Assembly: GCA_900095095.1 (NCBI GenBank)
Contig: FMBT01000324.1
Coordinates: 248,001 to 312,000 of the forward strand
Direction: 5' to 3'
DNA from: Fragilariopsis cylindrus CCMP1102
Taxonomy: Eukaryota > Bacillariophyta > Bacillariophyceae > Bacillariales > Bacillariaceae
DNA: 64,000 bases
Part shown: piece after piece, positions 21,735 through 36,865 of the stretch
How the letters are laid out: each line of letters begins with the position of its first letter
Numbering within the stretch: position 1 is the stretch's first letter
Notes under the pieces: model-generated
Told to the model about the DNA's origin: nothing
What the model saw: only the letters and a program-made list of their open reading frames with translations
The model's database searches: none
Made by a program: the position numbers and the translations under genes

Positions 21735-24700
21735 ATGGCGCCAGTCTTTGCGGCGATTGGAATTACGCCACAGATTATCGACGATGAAAGACTCAAAACA
21801 ATAAGAAGCTCTCTGGAGGCAATATTTCTGAAAGGACCATTGGATTATGCGAATTGTGCTTCAATAGAGGAAATTACCATGCCGCTCGATATCGAACGCA
21901 TTGTGACGCTGTTAGAACCCTGCCAATCGTGGACGTTTGAGGAACAGGTAATTATTATTCTATTGTTTTCCCTTTTATATATATATTGAATACTTCAGAC
22001 AATCTAATCTAACCTTGTCAACACCATCTTCTTCTTTTCGCAGGTCGATCTTCAAGAATGGGTTGAGGTTTTGAACAGAATTGACGCTTCTTTGTCGTAT
22101 TACATTCAGAAATATCCTTCTCTATTACTGATTGGTCCCGTTGAACGGAGAAAGTCAAAGGATGCATCAAAGGCTCTGGAACAACCTGTATCCAAACCAG
22201 CAAGATCACTCGAGGACGTCAACAGTGTACCTGATACTGTTCGAAAGAATATTGTTATTATATTGAAATTCTTGTCGGGTTTACTTGCAAACTCATCCAA
22301 TAAAACAATCTTTAATTCTGTTGAAGAGCTGGTCGATCTTTTAGCGGCTGCAGATGACAATATTTCATCCGCATCTTTAGAAACATTATGTGCTTTAGCT
22401 ACTCCTCCATCTTTGCACAAACAACAGGTTCCGGAGATTCAGCAGCATTGTTCTGCCTTGCACCAATCAAAATCTGCCTCACATAAACGACTTACAGCGC
22501 TGGCTAGGGGATGGGGTACTCGTGGATCGGGTTTAGGGTTATATACGTGTGCCGTGGCCGACGACTCTTCATTCGGCCAAGGTACACTTCCACAGCAGGC
22601 AGGAGAACTAAATTTTAACTTTTTCAAAACTCAAACAACATCCGAAGAAAATAAGACCGGGGACGACGAGGAAATGGAAATTGACGATTCTTCTTTATTG
22701 GTTCGTATAAACCTATCAGCTAACAATTTTGTAGAAGATTCCTCCGAGGTGGCGGTCGACGCGATGACGGCAATGAAGACCAGTGACGAAAGTGATGATT
22801 CTACAGGGAGTAAACAGAAACGGAGAAAAGTTGCTTTGACTGGAAAAGGGGAGAAAAGAGTTCGATCTACTGCTGACCTATTCTTCGATTGTCTTCAACA
22901 GGTTGGTGGATCGGAAAAATCCCTGCAGATCGACTATTTCCATTGCTAGCGGATATTCGTCTCACAAGATCATTCTACTGTCAGGCAACAAGAGTTGGTG
23001 CAATTGAACGAAGACTTCAAGCTCTCATTACTATTCTTCACGCACATCCGTCTCAAGAGATTATGGCTGGATACTTTCAAGCACAACCAGAACTTTGTGT
23101 CGAGTTGGTAGATCTACTTCGTCCAACTGTTTCATCTGGAGCGGTATCAGCAGCTTCGTCATCACCGACATCTGTTAACCACCCTGCACTCAATCAAGAT
23201 AGTATTGCAGCTCTTGCAAATTCTCCGATTGTTCCGTACCAAGTTCGGGAATTAGCTCTTCAATCATTGACAGCATTGGCTGCTCGTCGAGATGGTAGTA
23301 ACGGGGCCCTAGCAGGATTCGCACGACATTCAAATATTCTATCAGAACTCGGAGTCGGTAAGGGACAGTATCTAGGTCTTCTTCCAACTTTAATTAGGTA
23401 CTCGCTTGCTTCTTTAGGATCTCTGGTTTCCACCTCTCCTAGCCCTGATGAAAATAAATCAAACGAGATCTTTGGTGGTTCCATACCATCAGACAAAGGA
23501 ACAGTAGAAGATGATATATGTACCGATATCGGTTTGGCATTCATAGAGGCAACTTCAGCCCCAGCTCTGCCAAGGTTTCAACAACTGGAAAAGGCACTTC
23601 TTTTTATTGACTCTGTACTTACACTAACATCAGCGATTGTGTCAACGCCTTCGGGGACATCATCTCTCACTGAATGTGGCTTAGTACCTGCATTGTTGAA
23701 TACTGTATCCATTCACTCCGATGAATCTATGGGGAATATCATGCCAGAGTCGTCTTCTACATTTGAAGTCTTGCGAATACAATCGCTTCTTAGATTTATA
23801 ATAGCTCAGGCGGTACAAATACTAGAGGGCGCCATTGTCACTCACAACAATGCATTATCTGCATTTCACAATCTGCAGGGAGTGGAGGTTCTTACCACTC
23901 GTCTCTCGAAGGAGATATTGAGTGTACGTGACAAGAGAATTAACGCTGAATCAAATCACGAGTGTTCACCTATGGATATAGACAATACAGATACAAATAG
24001 AATGGAGTTGGATTCTTCTTCGTCTATTTCTTCTGATGTTGGACCACGGGCATCGCAAAGAGTGCTGCTGTTTGGTATTGTGACATGTTTGACAGTGGTT
24101 TTCCATCAAGAATCCACATCTTCGTCTGTCTCAGTACCATCTGGTACGGCAGAAATACAGAAACCCGAGTTAACGGAGGCATTGATTGAGATCCTAGATA
24201 ATGTCGACTTGTATGGTGGGCACCTCGCCTCACTCATTTCGACACTTTTGTCAGATGTAATGAATAGCGACCCTCATGTGGTACGTTACGTCCACGAGAG
24301 TGGCCTAGCGCGTTCGTTCTTGAAGATGCTCGATTTTGGACCTTCAGTTGAACCCATTCCTCCACCAGTACCCGAATTGATTATGTCCATTCCTACCGTC
24401 CTGGCTGCACTAGCTTTGACGGAAGATGGCGCAAAGAAAATTAAAGGAAACAATCCCTTCCCTGGACTGCTCAAAATCTTTTATCATCCGAAATATGCTA
24501 TGCCTAGGAGTCGGTGCTTACTGAATGAAATGACCTCAATAGTTGGAACTGGTCTTGATGAAATTATGCGTCATGTTCCAGCTTTGAGTAAACTTATCTG
24601 TAAGGCAATTTCGGAGGCTATGATGGAAGTTGTGTCTTTTGGAGAAGTAGTATCAAAAAAGGAATTAGACCTCCCACCTGCAGTCGAAGGTGCTACACCA

Positions 24701-27700
24701 TTGGATGTAGACAATGATCGATCGTGTCTCATACAGTACACCCTCAACTTTGGACAAATTCTTGAGCAGATTCTTCATAATGAAGAACATTGTGAACCTT
24801 TCGTCGAATCTGGAGGTCTAGATGCAATACTGAAGATGTATCCCCATCTGATGCCAACAGGTGATAGGTTCCTCGCGCATGTCAGTTGTCTTAGCTGTCC
24901 ATCTTTGAGTACAATCAGCCATTCTACAACAGAAGAAGCTTTGACTTTGGCGTTCAAATGCATCTCTCTGAGATACGATCCATTGAAACTCATTCGGAAA
25001 ACAGTTGATGCAATGAAGCAAAACATCGATCTTCTCAAAGTAGCGCAGCTTGAAATGAGATCGGCTTTTCCATCGGATGATTATAACACCGAAGACGATT
25101 TCGACGCCATTTACGTCCTCGATGGTTTACCTCGTCTATCTATATGTGACATTAAAGATCCCTCATTTATTTCGAATAAAGTTGTACTGGCGAAGTATCT
25201 TAGAGCAACTGTTACTATCCAATGGCTAGCTGGGCTTCTTTCGGCGGTGATTCAGGCATCTTGTCAACGTAGCTCAGAGAGCGGTGCTGCCTGGAGTCGA
25301 ACAGAACGCGAATGGAAGAAAGAACTATCTTCTCCCGAATTTCAAGATGTATTCGCTTGCTTGTCGAGTTTTTTTCAGTCTGCCACATTTGAGGCATGTC
25401 GCATTCGTACCGAGGAAGGGTTTGAGGAAAGAGAGATGAAGAGACAACGAGGGAATGATTTAGATCATGTGCGATATAAACTGCGAATCGTTTGTCCAGA
25501 AGGTGCAGTTGTACGTGATGGGATCGAAATTGATAGTTGCGAGAGTGTCGGAAGCATGGAGATGGGTGAGATTGTTGAATCGTTTGATCGTTGTGTAAAT
25601 TCTTCAGGTGTTTTACGGTATCGGACGCAGAGAGGCTGGCTCTCAGAGCAAACTCGGGGTCATGGGAGAGAACCAATTGCTGAAGTTTTGGCTGTTTGGA
25701 AGTCTAAGACCAATGATAAAAGTGAGCAATCAGAGCGGGACACCAAGGGACGCATTGAAGATGGTATACCTGATCTTCGTAGTTCTAGTGCCAATGTCCT
25801 AGCCAGGATGCAAACAATCTATGTTGAATTATATTCATCTTTAATTCGATTAGCGCTTCAGAGCTTGCCTTCTCTGTCCGTCCGTCATATCTCGTTCCAG
25901 CCAGGGGCTGTCGGTTGGCATATATCTACTCTAATGAGAATGTTGAGCTCAGGAATTACCAAAGGCTTTGCAAGACCAGAAATTTTCAATACAATTCGAA
26001 CAACATCGGAATGTAAAATCAATAAATTGGGTGTTTCTCTCTATCTAGGATCTTTGCTCAGCCATCTCCAAGCATGCCTCTTCGAAGATAAAAGAGATAA
26101 ACAGACTGTACATTTGCCTTTGCTTATTTCCCTTGCAAGTACGCATATTGACATGGTCGACGAAGTTTCTGACAATGCAGAGACAACTAAGATAAGTTTT
26201 TTCGATGGAATTCAATTTATTTTTGAGCTATGTCTCGCCGATTTTGAATCGAGAGCTGCAAAATTGATTATTCAAGATACCGACAAAAATATCCCTAGAC
26301 AGAGGTTGAACAGAACAACAGCATCTTGTCTGCCTCCCGCAACTACTTTACTTCGTCGTCTGTTATCAGTTCCTTCAATTGTATCCTCTCAAACGGTCGC
26401 GCTTCTTGGAAAGATGAAAGAACAGGACATCTCTCTTCTTTTTGGCATGACGACGCAAGCTGAACAATCTACTCCGAACGGCGACGATGAACCGAAAAAC
26501 TTTGTAATTGAACAATTTTCGCGAAAGTTGTTATGCAAAGTGTCCGATATTATAATAAAACCTTGGACTGACCCTAGAATAGTTAATGCACCACCGCATG
26601 TCATACATCCACTATCGACTCTGGTATCGGAAACAATGATCGCTCTCGAAGACTCAAAAAAATCTTCATTGCCATCAGCAGCCCCTACACCACCAAGTAC
26701 TAATAGTGCAAGGGAGAATCCTGCTTCCAATATTCCATTTCGTAGTATGTTGGAAGGATTTAGAGCAGCAACAAATGGTGTAAATCCAAGTGATGACTTT
26801 GAGCCATCAGAAGAAGCAATATCGCGTTTAATGGAAATGGGCTTCAGTCGAGATCATTCTTGGGATGCTATAGACAGAACAAGATCCAATACACTAGAAA
26901 TTGCAATGGAATATGCATTATCCAATGCACCTTCGAGTACTGAAAGCATAGGAGAAAGAAGAAGTCTACGACAAATGAATCGACTTCAACGTCTACGTCG
27001 AGAACAAGTAATGTTAGAAGAAACGGCTGCTAATGCTGTAACAGGAGAAAGGAGTCAACCTGATTCTGGATCCAATGCCAATCCGTCTGATGCGAATGCG
27101 AGCGCTGGAGCCATGGATGTAGATCAAGCCACTTCGAATGAAGTTGCAGTTACAAAAACTGAAGCAGACCGTTCACGTGATGCGTTGATTGAAATGGTCT
27201 CATCACGTATCACTTCTTGGAAGCTGGAAAGCTCCAGAGTTGCTTGTACCATCTTATCATATGAAAAAAAGACTGGTCCCGTTGAAACTGCTAACTACGA
27301 GAGCAAGGGTGGTGGTGAAAGCGAAGCTCTGACAACTGTCATATCATCTTTTCTACTCAACCTATGTCAACGGCATCCTGACGACAGAGATGTAATTGCC
27401 GGGGATATTTTTAATCGTCTCAAGGATCAGATGTTAGAAAAGAAAGACGGCGAGACCAAATTCTGGAGTGTAATCCCTGGCAACGAATCAAGCTTTGCTT
27501 CACTTTGTCACTGTGCAGTGCTCTTTATCCGTGCGATACCAAAGATGCGGACGTTATTGCTAAAGGAAGGGCTTGTGGGCTCCATTATTTCTATTATTAC
27601 TAATTACTTGAAAGATTCAAACTTTAATAATGCCTCAAACCCGAAAGGAAAGAGATGGCCTATATGGTTTCCCTCTACTCTTCTGTTGCTGGATATTATG

Positions 27701-30700
27701 GCTCAACCTATTGTTGCTTTCTCAGCCAAAGATAACATAGACGATTCCGATAAGATCGACGGTAAAAATTCTTATCAAGAGTTCTACCAGGTAAAAGAAG
27801 AACATAAAAAACAGACATTGGAACTTTCTGCTTTGGCACATAAGCTATTCTCTGCGTTGAATAAAGTGGATAATAAAACTATCTCGAAATCCAAGAAAAG
27901 TGTTGAAGGGGACGATTTGCCGTCGAGTACAAGTACAGATAGCAAGAACGAAGAATCCGAGTCAAGTTCGACGAAGATCGAAATGATATTCCAGTCTGTC
28001 CCTGCCTACTTCCCGCTGATTCCTTCTCAGACTGTTGAGACCTGTGCAGATATTTGTCTCGCGATCCTTGGAGACGAATCACCCTCAACTCAACCGGGAG
28101 TTACCCATGGAGCACTCCTATTGCTAATGAGACTATTGCGAAATCCGAAGATGTCTACATACTGTATGAAAGCGTGTGCAGGGCAAAAAATCTTGAGTCT
28201 TCAGCGATCATGTCGTTTCAACGGACACTCGGGTTTAGTTGCACTTATCTTCCGACGTCTATTAGAAGATGAAACCACGCTTCAATCTTCTATGGAAACT
28301 GAAATTAGAAATGCCATCGTTAAGTTAGACGGAAAAAAAGTGAGCGCTGTCCCAGGTGAGAAAGAAACAATCAGTGTTCCTCGTAAATCCTTTCTGAAGG
28401 CAATCACACCCATTCTATGTCGTGATCCAGCTTGTTTCTTGAAGGCATTGGCGGGGACAACAGTTTTTGAAAAATCTAGTTCCGATTCTGATGGGCGTGT
28501 AACTCTTCTTACAACTGCTCAGCGGTCAAAACAAATGGAAATCATTTCAGAAACACTGAATCTAAAACAAGCACATTCGCAAACCGGAAAGGTATCAACC
28601 GACCGTAGGCGATCAAGTGCAAGTAAACAAAAGAGACTTTCAAATGGGGGTAGAGGAAGAAGTAAGACTCCCACTCGTTCAAACAAGCGGCGATCGATTA
28701 GTAAAAAAGATAAGGGAGAAACAAAAGAAAATAACGAGGAAGATCATTCCAAACATCATGGTCATCACACACCTTCAATATCACAACAAATCACTTGGCT
28801 TTTATTGAATCAAATTATCCAAACAGGTGTGCCGAAAGCACGTGGTGATAATACTGAATCATCCAAAGATGACTTTGATTTGTTTGGATACGAAACGTCA
28901 TTTCTCTGGACGGCTAATATGTTGGAGATTCTTGCCGACTTGGTTCTATCAATACCTGCGTGTGCCACTGCCATCCACAAGTTCAAACCTCGGAAGAATC
29001 GAGAATCATCTTTTTCTACTATTAATAATGCTCTTCAGGACAGTCCAAGCCCCCCTCGAACATTTGTTAGTTTTTTGCTTCATGTACTTCTTTCACAGGA
29101 TCGCTGGAATGTAAAAGCGAACAAGAGAGTTGATAATGAATCAAATTCTGATGGCAATGATTTATCAGCATCGGAAAAAAGAACGAAAAAGTATGCATCT
29201 CTTCGAACGAAAGTTGTTCGGTCAACAGCGCGACTTCTTGTGGCGTTAGTAGCACGACCTGGGGAGGGGAGACGAAGAGTAATTGTCGAGCTAATATTTG
29301 CTCTAAGTGGAGGTCAAGTGCAGAAACAATCTGCTTCATCAATTCTTCCAACTAAGACACCACTCCATCCACGTTCAAGTGAGCTTCATGCCCTTCAAAG
29401 TTGGGGTGAGCTTTGCATCGGGTTTGCTGCTCCGAAAAGCAACGGGAGTAATTACGATTCAAATAGTTCATTGAGTTTTGAGGTCATCAAGATTATGCTT
29501 GAAAACGGTATGGCTCATGCTCTCTTGGTAGCCATGCATCGGGTTCCATTGTATCATCCTATGGCGTCAGGTACGGTAGGTGCTTTGATCCTGCCATTTG
29601 AAATAATAACTCGATCGAGTGTAGCTGACTCTGTTAAGACGATTGTCGAAAAAGAGGCCAGGGCGCGGGAGGGTAAAGAAGGAAAAGCAACGAAGTCGGC
29701 CAGGCTAAGTATTTCAAAAGAGAAGAATTCAGATGTTGCCCAACGTCTTGACTCTTTTGTGGCCGATGATCATATGCTGGAGGATGCCTTCGCGGAAGAG
29801 ATTTCACCACGTGGACGAAGGTCTGAGGATGATGATGATGATGATGATGACATAATAATTGATGATGATGAGCACGATTTGGTTGACGTGGAGGATGCTA
29901 CCGGTATGGATATTGAAGATGACATCGACGGGGAAGCAAGTGATGATGACGACGATGATGATGAAATGTCCAGCGAAAGCGATTCGTCAAATAGTGATGA
30001 CGATGATTCCGACATCGATGATGACGATGATGGAGATGATGATGACGAAGATAGCGAAGATAGCGACGACGATGATGACGACGACGACGATGATGGTGGA
30101 GACGACGAGTCCATGCTGGACGATGGTGAAGAATCAGATGGTGTTCATAGTATGGCAGAATTTGAGGAAGACGCCTTCAACCTCGACTCACGATCAAATG
30201 GACTAGTTGCTGAAAATAATAGAAATGAATTCGAAGAAGCCCTCGAAAGAGAGCGTGCAGAAAATCACATTGAAGAAGGGTGGACTCGCGTCGAGCAAGG
30301 TGGTGGTCTTGGTGGAATGGTTCTTGGACGAAGGGGGGTCGGTCAACACTTGGCTGGTTTAGCTGGACCATCCGCGGGTAGATCTCCAAATAGAAATTTT
30401 CTTGATGCAGCAGAAGCTATGATTGGTACGCTCCTTCGGACCGGAGAAATTCGAAGTGATGCTCTTTCAGAGATTGAAAATACTCTTGGTATCCGGATTG
30501 TTGGTGGAAGGAATACCGGTGCTCCAGGAGGGGGAAACCCTCCGAACAATAGTGGTACTTTTGGAAGTTTGTTCTCGAGACAACAGGGTAGGACGGGAAG
30601 CAACACTAGATCGTCAAGAGGAATAGTTGGGGCACTTCCACAAATTATCCAAATGAGTCAACCTGATCTAGGATATTCAACAATGGGAGGAAGGGGAAAT

Positions 30701-33700
30701 CGATGGAATGAAACAAATCCGGCGGAGTACTTGTTTGGTGGACCGTGTATCACGGCTGGAAGCAGGCATTATGATTTGATCTCTCCCGTTGTTGAATCAG
30801 AGGATGATGATGAAAATAACACATCGTTACCAACTGGGTCAGGACCAGGTGATAGTACACAACTTTTCCCCGGAGGTGTAGCTGCTGCAACTCACGCACG
30901 AACGCAACATTCTGCGCATCCTCTTCTTGGCGATATCAATCTACCACCAATCAATGCTCTTGTTTCAGATATACAGCCACATGGTATCAGAGCGAGTAGA
31001 AGTAGACAGTCTAATGCCCGGAGATTTGGTGAATGGACGAGCCCTCACGGGGGATTTTTCGTTTCAAATTCAAATGGGACTGTTGTTCGATCGAATCGGA
31101 TGATGAACAATACCTCTCAAGGTGGATCAGCACCTGGTAGTTCTGGTCCGTTTGGATGGACCGATCATGATGGTCCTCCTTTTGACGCTGAGCAGTTCAG
31201 CTCAGCCTTTGAAAATGCACTTGGAGAGACTGAGACTCTGCTTGCTACTTCTTCAACGAACCAAGGAGAATTAGAACCGACTATTCCCGAAAACCCTGGG
31301 CTTAACGACGTCGATAGAAACGAAGAGCAACCATCAGCACTCACACAAATTACTCTAACTCAAGAAGAAGAAGTTGTTGACCCGAATAATGAAACATCGA
31401 ACGACAATGAAAATCTGGATAGTAATGGGGAAGAACAAGATGGGGATGGTGTGGCCTCTTCGCTGGCTGTTGGATTACGCCTTTCACCACCAGCAAATGA
31501 ACCGAATGGAAACAACGATCAAAATCCAGGTTCCAATGACGATCTAATAGCAAGTAATGATTTTGTTGCCAATCCACATCCAGGAGTTCAAGAGGATGCG
31601 AACACTACATCTCCTACCGAAACAGAGGGCCAGCAAGTGGAACCCGATGCACAAGATACGACAATGGACATTGGAGCTGATGCTGGTTCTGGTGCTGGTG
31701 GTGGAGTGCCAAATGGGAACGGACTTGTTTGTCCTTCAGGAATGGATCCTGAAGTATTCAACGTCCTTCCGCTTGAAATGCAGGAGGAAGTAGTTAGCCA
31801 AGCGAGAGAAGCATCAGAGTTGGCGGAACAACTTGATGCTACTTCGTCCCTAGACCCCGAAGCTCTTGCAGCTTTACCAGAGGATATGAGGCGTGAAGTT
31901 ATCCTACAGGAACAGCAAGAACGTCGTAATAGAGAACAAGCACCCGCAGATCCATCAAATGCTGAAGAGATGGACAATGTACGTACACATTACACATTAT
32001 ATATTAGTATTTACTGCTTTTGTTCCTTTTCTCGTGATCGATCGATTCTCTCTATCTTGACAGCACAATTAAACCCCACTCACGGCAATATTATTCTCTC
32101 TCTTTTTCTTATACACTTTCCATACTACTATTGAAACAACTACAGGCATCCTTCGTCGCTTCTTTAGCTCCCGATCTCCGAAATGAAATCCTCCTGACGG
32201 CGGATGATGCGTTTATTCAAAGTCTTCCTCCAAATATTGTTGCCGAAGCTCAGATTCTTAGGGAAAGAGCAAGAACTCGAATTACTCAACGTATGTATGC
32301 AGAGCAAGCTGCTACCGAAAATAGCCAACGTGAAGCAGCAGGTACGAATAGAAATGCAGCAGGAGCAGGAGTGGCAAGGGTTCGTCAACCACCCCAAGGT
32401 GGGAGTGGGCGAGAGCATGCTTCTTCTTCGCGACGAAAACAACGCAATGGTAAACTCCGTGTTGAGTTGGACAGGAAGGAAATTGCTTTTATACCTAGTA
32501 AAGGACCGTTGTCTTTGACAACTCCCATCTCCAAGTCTGATTTGAAATCCTTGATTCGCTTCATGTATCTACTTTACCCAGTTCGACCTCATCGAATTCT
32601 GCAGAAGGTATTCCAAAATATTTCAATGAACGGCTCTCTACGACTGATCTTATCATCAACTTTTTTGAATCTACTTAACGACGAAAAAGATGGAGCTTTA
32701 TATGCGTTAGATACAACTGATAATCTTTACAGCGGTCCTGACGACTGGAGGAAAAAAATTGATGTACTTTTCGAAGGTTCTCTCCAGGATTTTCCTCCCA
32801 ATTTATTGATTGGAGCCGCACCAGACGTTCTAGAAACTGATGGGTTGAATCCAAATATCCTAATGATTCGTCGAAGACAAACCTCGGACATGGCTGCATC
32901 AACTGCAGCAAATTTACCTATCACCTCTCGAGGCTCACAACATGAACAGTTCCTATCACCTGTCGTATCTACACGTATGATAGAAAATCTTTTACAGATG
33001 TGCAAGAACTCCCAGCGTTTTTGTCTTGATATGCTTGTGAAAAATCTTATCACCAATTCTAACTTAAGGGCTCCTACGGGATTTGAGAGTTTGCTCGATC
33101 TCCTAAAAAATTCGAGGTATTCGAAAAGTTCTGCGAATCTTGAGCAACTTTTGAACCTCCTGGAAGTTGTCGTATCTCCTTTATCTCATATTCCAAAGCT
33201 TGGAGAAGACAACGTTATTCTTTCTCAGAATGAAATTGACGAAGCTGCTTCTCAACGAAAAGAATGGGTAGATGTTCCTCGTGTAACAGTTTCACAAGAA
33301 AGACTTCAACTTCTTTGCTCTATTCTTCGAATGGAAACATGCAAGGATACCGCTTTTGCTAAGGTCAACACTATTGCACGTAGATTATGTCGTGTCGACG
33401 CAAATCGTGGGTATGTGCTGGCTGAACTTGCTTCGGTTGCTAGATCATTAGGCGTTGATGCAACCCGTGACCTCACAGCCCTTAATATACGGATTAGCGC
33501 TACTATTGATAAGAATCAAGATCAGAAGGTAAAAAGTGGTCCAGGTGACTTATCGAAAAATGACGGAAATTCAGTAGTGGTCGTTGATGGTAAAAGGAGT
33601 ACCTCAACCTCTGTTGCTGTGTCGACAAGCACAAGTGAATTGAAGCTACTTAGGGTCCTTCAAACTCTCCAGTCATTATGTGCAGAAACGCCTGAAGATG

Positions 33701-35358
33701 GATCGTCAAAAAGAAATGAAGGGCTTGTTTTTGTAACGGGCGAATTTGTGTCATTGTTGGATGCAATGAATTTCGATAATTTGTGGACCGAATTGACGTC
33801 ATGTTTGAAAGTGGTTCAAGTTCTAGAAGGTGTTAGCATTGAAAAAGATGCAGACAAGGACTCTGATGACAACAATACGGACGACGGTGCGGACGAGACT
33901 GAAACTGGTGAAAAGAAGAAGCTAGAGAATAGTATTGCAGGACTATTGACTCGGTTTTTGCCTTCAATCGAGTCTTTCTTCGTAGCTAATGGGAGCTTGA
34001 CTAGGAGCTTGAAAAATATCGATCAAAAAGAAAGTGATGAAGCTGAAGTTCAAGAGGACTCATTGGTCGGTGGAAAGAAACTGATTGATTTTGTTGACGC
34101 AAATAAGATACTGCTCAATGCACTTGTTAGGAATAATTCGGGTCTACTTGAGAAGGGCTTGAGGGCTCTGATTCAGCTTCCTCGTTGTCGGATGCTACTT
34201 GATTTTGACGTAAAAAGACACTGGTTCAAGGTCCAAGTTAGACGACTTCGTCAACACGCAAATCGTCGGTACGGTAGCATTCGTCTGCATATTCGACGCG
34301 ATCAGGTCTTTTTCGATGCTTATCATCAACTTTCTCTTAGAAGTGCAGAAGAAATGCGAGGAAGACTTCACATAACGTTTCGGAACGAGCAAGGTGTGGA
34401 TGCTGGTGGACTTTCACGTGAATTTTTTGGTATTTTGGCAAAAGAGATTTTCAATCCGAACTATGCTCTTTTCACAAGCACAGAAGATGGGTGTACCTTC
34501 CAACCAAATCCTAGCAGCAGCGTCAACCCTGATCATTTGAGTTACTTTCGATTTGTTGGACGCATTGTTGGGAAAGCTGTCGCCGATGGTTATTTACTTG
34601 ATTCACACTTTACAAGGAGCCTGTACAAACACATGCTCGGAATAGAGCCGACACATCACGATATGGAGGCGATCGATCCAGATTATTACAAGAATCTGAA
34701 AAGTATTTTAGAGTACGATGTTGCTGATCTTGGTTTAGACTTGACCTTCTCAATTGAAGACCACTCCTTCGGAAGGTGTCAAGTTGTTGATCTAATTCCT
34801 AATGGTCGGAATATTCCCGTTACAGAAGAGAATAAATCCAAATATGTCAGCCTTGTTTGTCAGAATCGAATGACCACAGCTATCTCATCTCAGATTAAAG
34901 CCTACTTGGATGGATTCTACGAACTTGTGAGCAAAGATCTCATTCAAATATTCACTCCAAGAGAACTTGAATTGCTGATATCGGGTCTTCCTGATATAGA
35001 TGTGACGGATTTGAAGAAAAACACCGACTACAACGGTTGGAAATCAACGGATAAGCAGATCGAATGGTTCTGGAATATTCTCTTCTCATTGACCAGGAAT
35101 GAAAAAGCCGCATTTATGCAGTTTGTTACCGGTAGCTCAAAGGTCCCACTAGCTGGATTTTCCTCTCTACCCGGTATGCGCGGTGTCCAAAAGTTTTCAA
35201 TTCATAAGACAGGAGGGGGAGTGGGAGGTAAGGCCCTTCCATCGGCTCACACCTGCTTCAATTCCCTTGATCTACCTCCATACGCCTCAGAAACTGAATT
35301 GAAAGAGAAGCTCATGTATGCTATCAACGAGGGCGCTGTTGGTTTCCTCATGGCATAA
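21735..35358 (+). CDS. HUWE1: Giant HECT E3 ubiquitin ligase (HUWE1/TOM1/UPL1 type)
   Basis: Exons 21735-21947, 22044-31978 and 32146-35358 encode about 4,453 aa. The middle exon needs one extra A in GGAAAAATC near 22916 to join LQQVGGSEK to IPADRLFPLLADIRL. Layout: armadillo-like N-terminal half (DUF908/DUF913 type); a UBA domain, AISRLMEMGFSRDHSWDAID, near residue 1660; a very acidic Asp tract near 2665-2770 (29827-30130); two or three ubiquitin-binding motifs near 3300-3365 and after intron 2 (MDPEVFNVLPLEMQEEVV, LDPEALAALPEDMRREVI, LAPDLRNEILLTADDAF); and a C-terminal HECT domain from about 4080, with GVDAGGLSREFFGILAKEIF and catalytic Cys4420 in HTCFNSLDLPPY. Family members extend or build ubiquitin chains on nuclear and cytosolic clients (histones, ribosomal proteins). 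The final residues EGAVGFLMA match the usual HECT end. Confidence 0.95.
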
Positions 35359-36865
35359 AAAGCAAGAAAAATCATCTAAACAATTGAACAAAATAGAGAA
35401 CGAAAAATTTCCATTTTTAAACCATTTCATCGCCACTAGTAGACTATAGTATTGAATAGTTACTACCTCATCATCGAACAGCAAATGTGTTATTTCCAAG
35501 TCAAACTTGTACTATATACAGTAGCAGGCCAGTGGTGCCTATACAGGGACAATATAATTATCGCCTTGAAAAAGAATTCAGGCAATAAGATGCCGATTGA
35601 ACACAAAAAACCTGTCAGGAAAGATAGTATGAAGTTACAGATAAATAGCAACGTTAATACACACGTACACATCCATAAATATACACAATTCTAGCAGTAT
35701 GACACGAGAATACTAGCTAGAGCTTGGGTTGGAATATCAATCCACAGATAGAGCATGAGTAGATTCCTTCTATTTCAATCATCATATTCCCCTGGTTGGT
35801 GATTGTGATTTTCCTCATCGTTCTCTATAAACTAGGAGAAAAGGCAACTGTTTCTTTTTAAACCCCTCTACTCTATCCATAATATTGTTTTGTGGTGTTA
35901 TTGACTGCAGAATAATAGTCCAGGAACTGGGACTGTTGTCGGCTATGCACTATTAATGGTCCTTTCTTTGTGTATATCCTATTATATCGAGAAATATGTA
36001 ATCTAGATACTACATATAATGTCAGTTTTATCATACAAAAATACATAAGCAGACATTCCTTCAGTTGACCAATGTTGGTTTATATTCCAAAAAATATGTG
36101 TGTGTGTGGAAGGGTGGAAGGGTGGAAGGGTGGGTACAATCTCCCACCACCCATTCTTTTTTATAAAACTATAGAGGCAAACATTGATGGAAGTCCTGAG
36201 TGAACAATAAGTAGACACATACACGTGCACACACACACACACACACACACACCAGTTGAAGACAATTGGAGATGTAGACCATACCAAGAGAATGTAATAT
36301 TAAAATATTGCATACTGTACTACCTAAATAGGTATCATGCAGTCCAAGAATCATCCTGCACATCTACTTCAGATTCATTTTCGCCCCTCTATACTATATA
36401 GTACAATCTAGCTAGGCGATTTAGTAGGTCTAAGGAGTGTTTTGCTGCTTCAAGCTTTTTTTCTTCAGTCGCGCGACCCTTTACTGGTGCCGCGACATCA
36501 TCTACTTAACGCTATTACAAGAACAACTTTTTTGGTTCCGGATTTTTCTTTGGATGGGAGGACGTGGCTGTTCGAGGCCGGAACTTTATTAATTCTCTTC
36601 TTCACAAAGAACTTCACCTTGCGTTCATTTGTTTGACTTCACAAAAGCCACCCTCCTTCACTTCAAAATTTCGTTTTTCTCAATCCACTCACACAACTCT
36701 TAAAATAAAAGCTTGACGAAGAAATCGTAGGACACATCATCGTCATTCAATATATTCTGTATCACATAAATACTCCTTCCGCCCTCTTTATTCTTCTTAA
36801 TAATATTATAATATTAAAGTTACAGGTATCGCTAAGTTACCGTTCTAGTAAATAATTTTTGCACA
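35359..36865. other. 1.5-kb region between the HECT ligase and nitrite reductase genes
   Basis: No gene is supported. It contains an 8-bp tandem repeat GGAAGGGT at 36108-36134 preceded by (TG)n, a (CA)n microsatellite at 36228-36252, and TACAGTA/TACTGTA copies at 35517 and 36313. The right end should hold the nitrite reductase promoter. Confidence 0.5.

Noticed and set aside
22880-22950. A 27-nt intron in the HECT gene (GTTGGTGG..CTGCAG)
   Set aside because: Too short for splicing, and its removal does not change frame; one missing A explains the join.
29770-30114. Antisense poly-Ser frame
   Set aside because: Mirror image of the GAT/GAC-rich acidic tract of the HECT ligase.
36442-36636. 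Short frame upstream of nitrite reductase
   Set aside because: No recognisable content and no splice link to the plastid-targeting exon at 36866.
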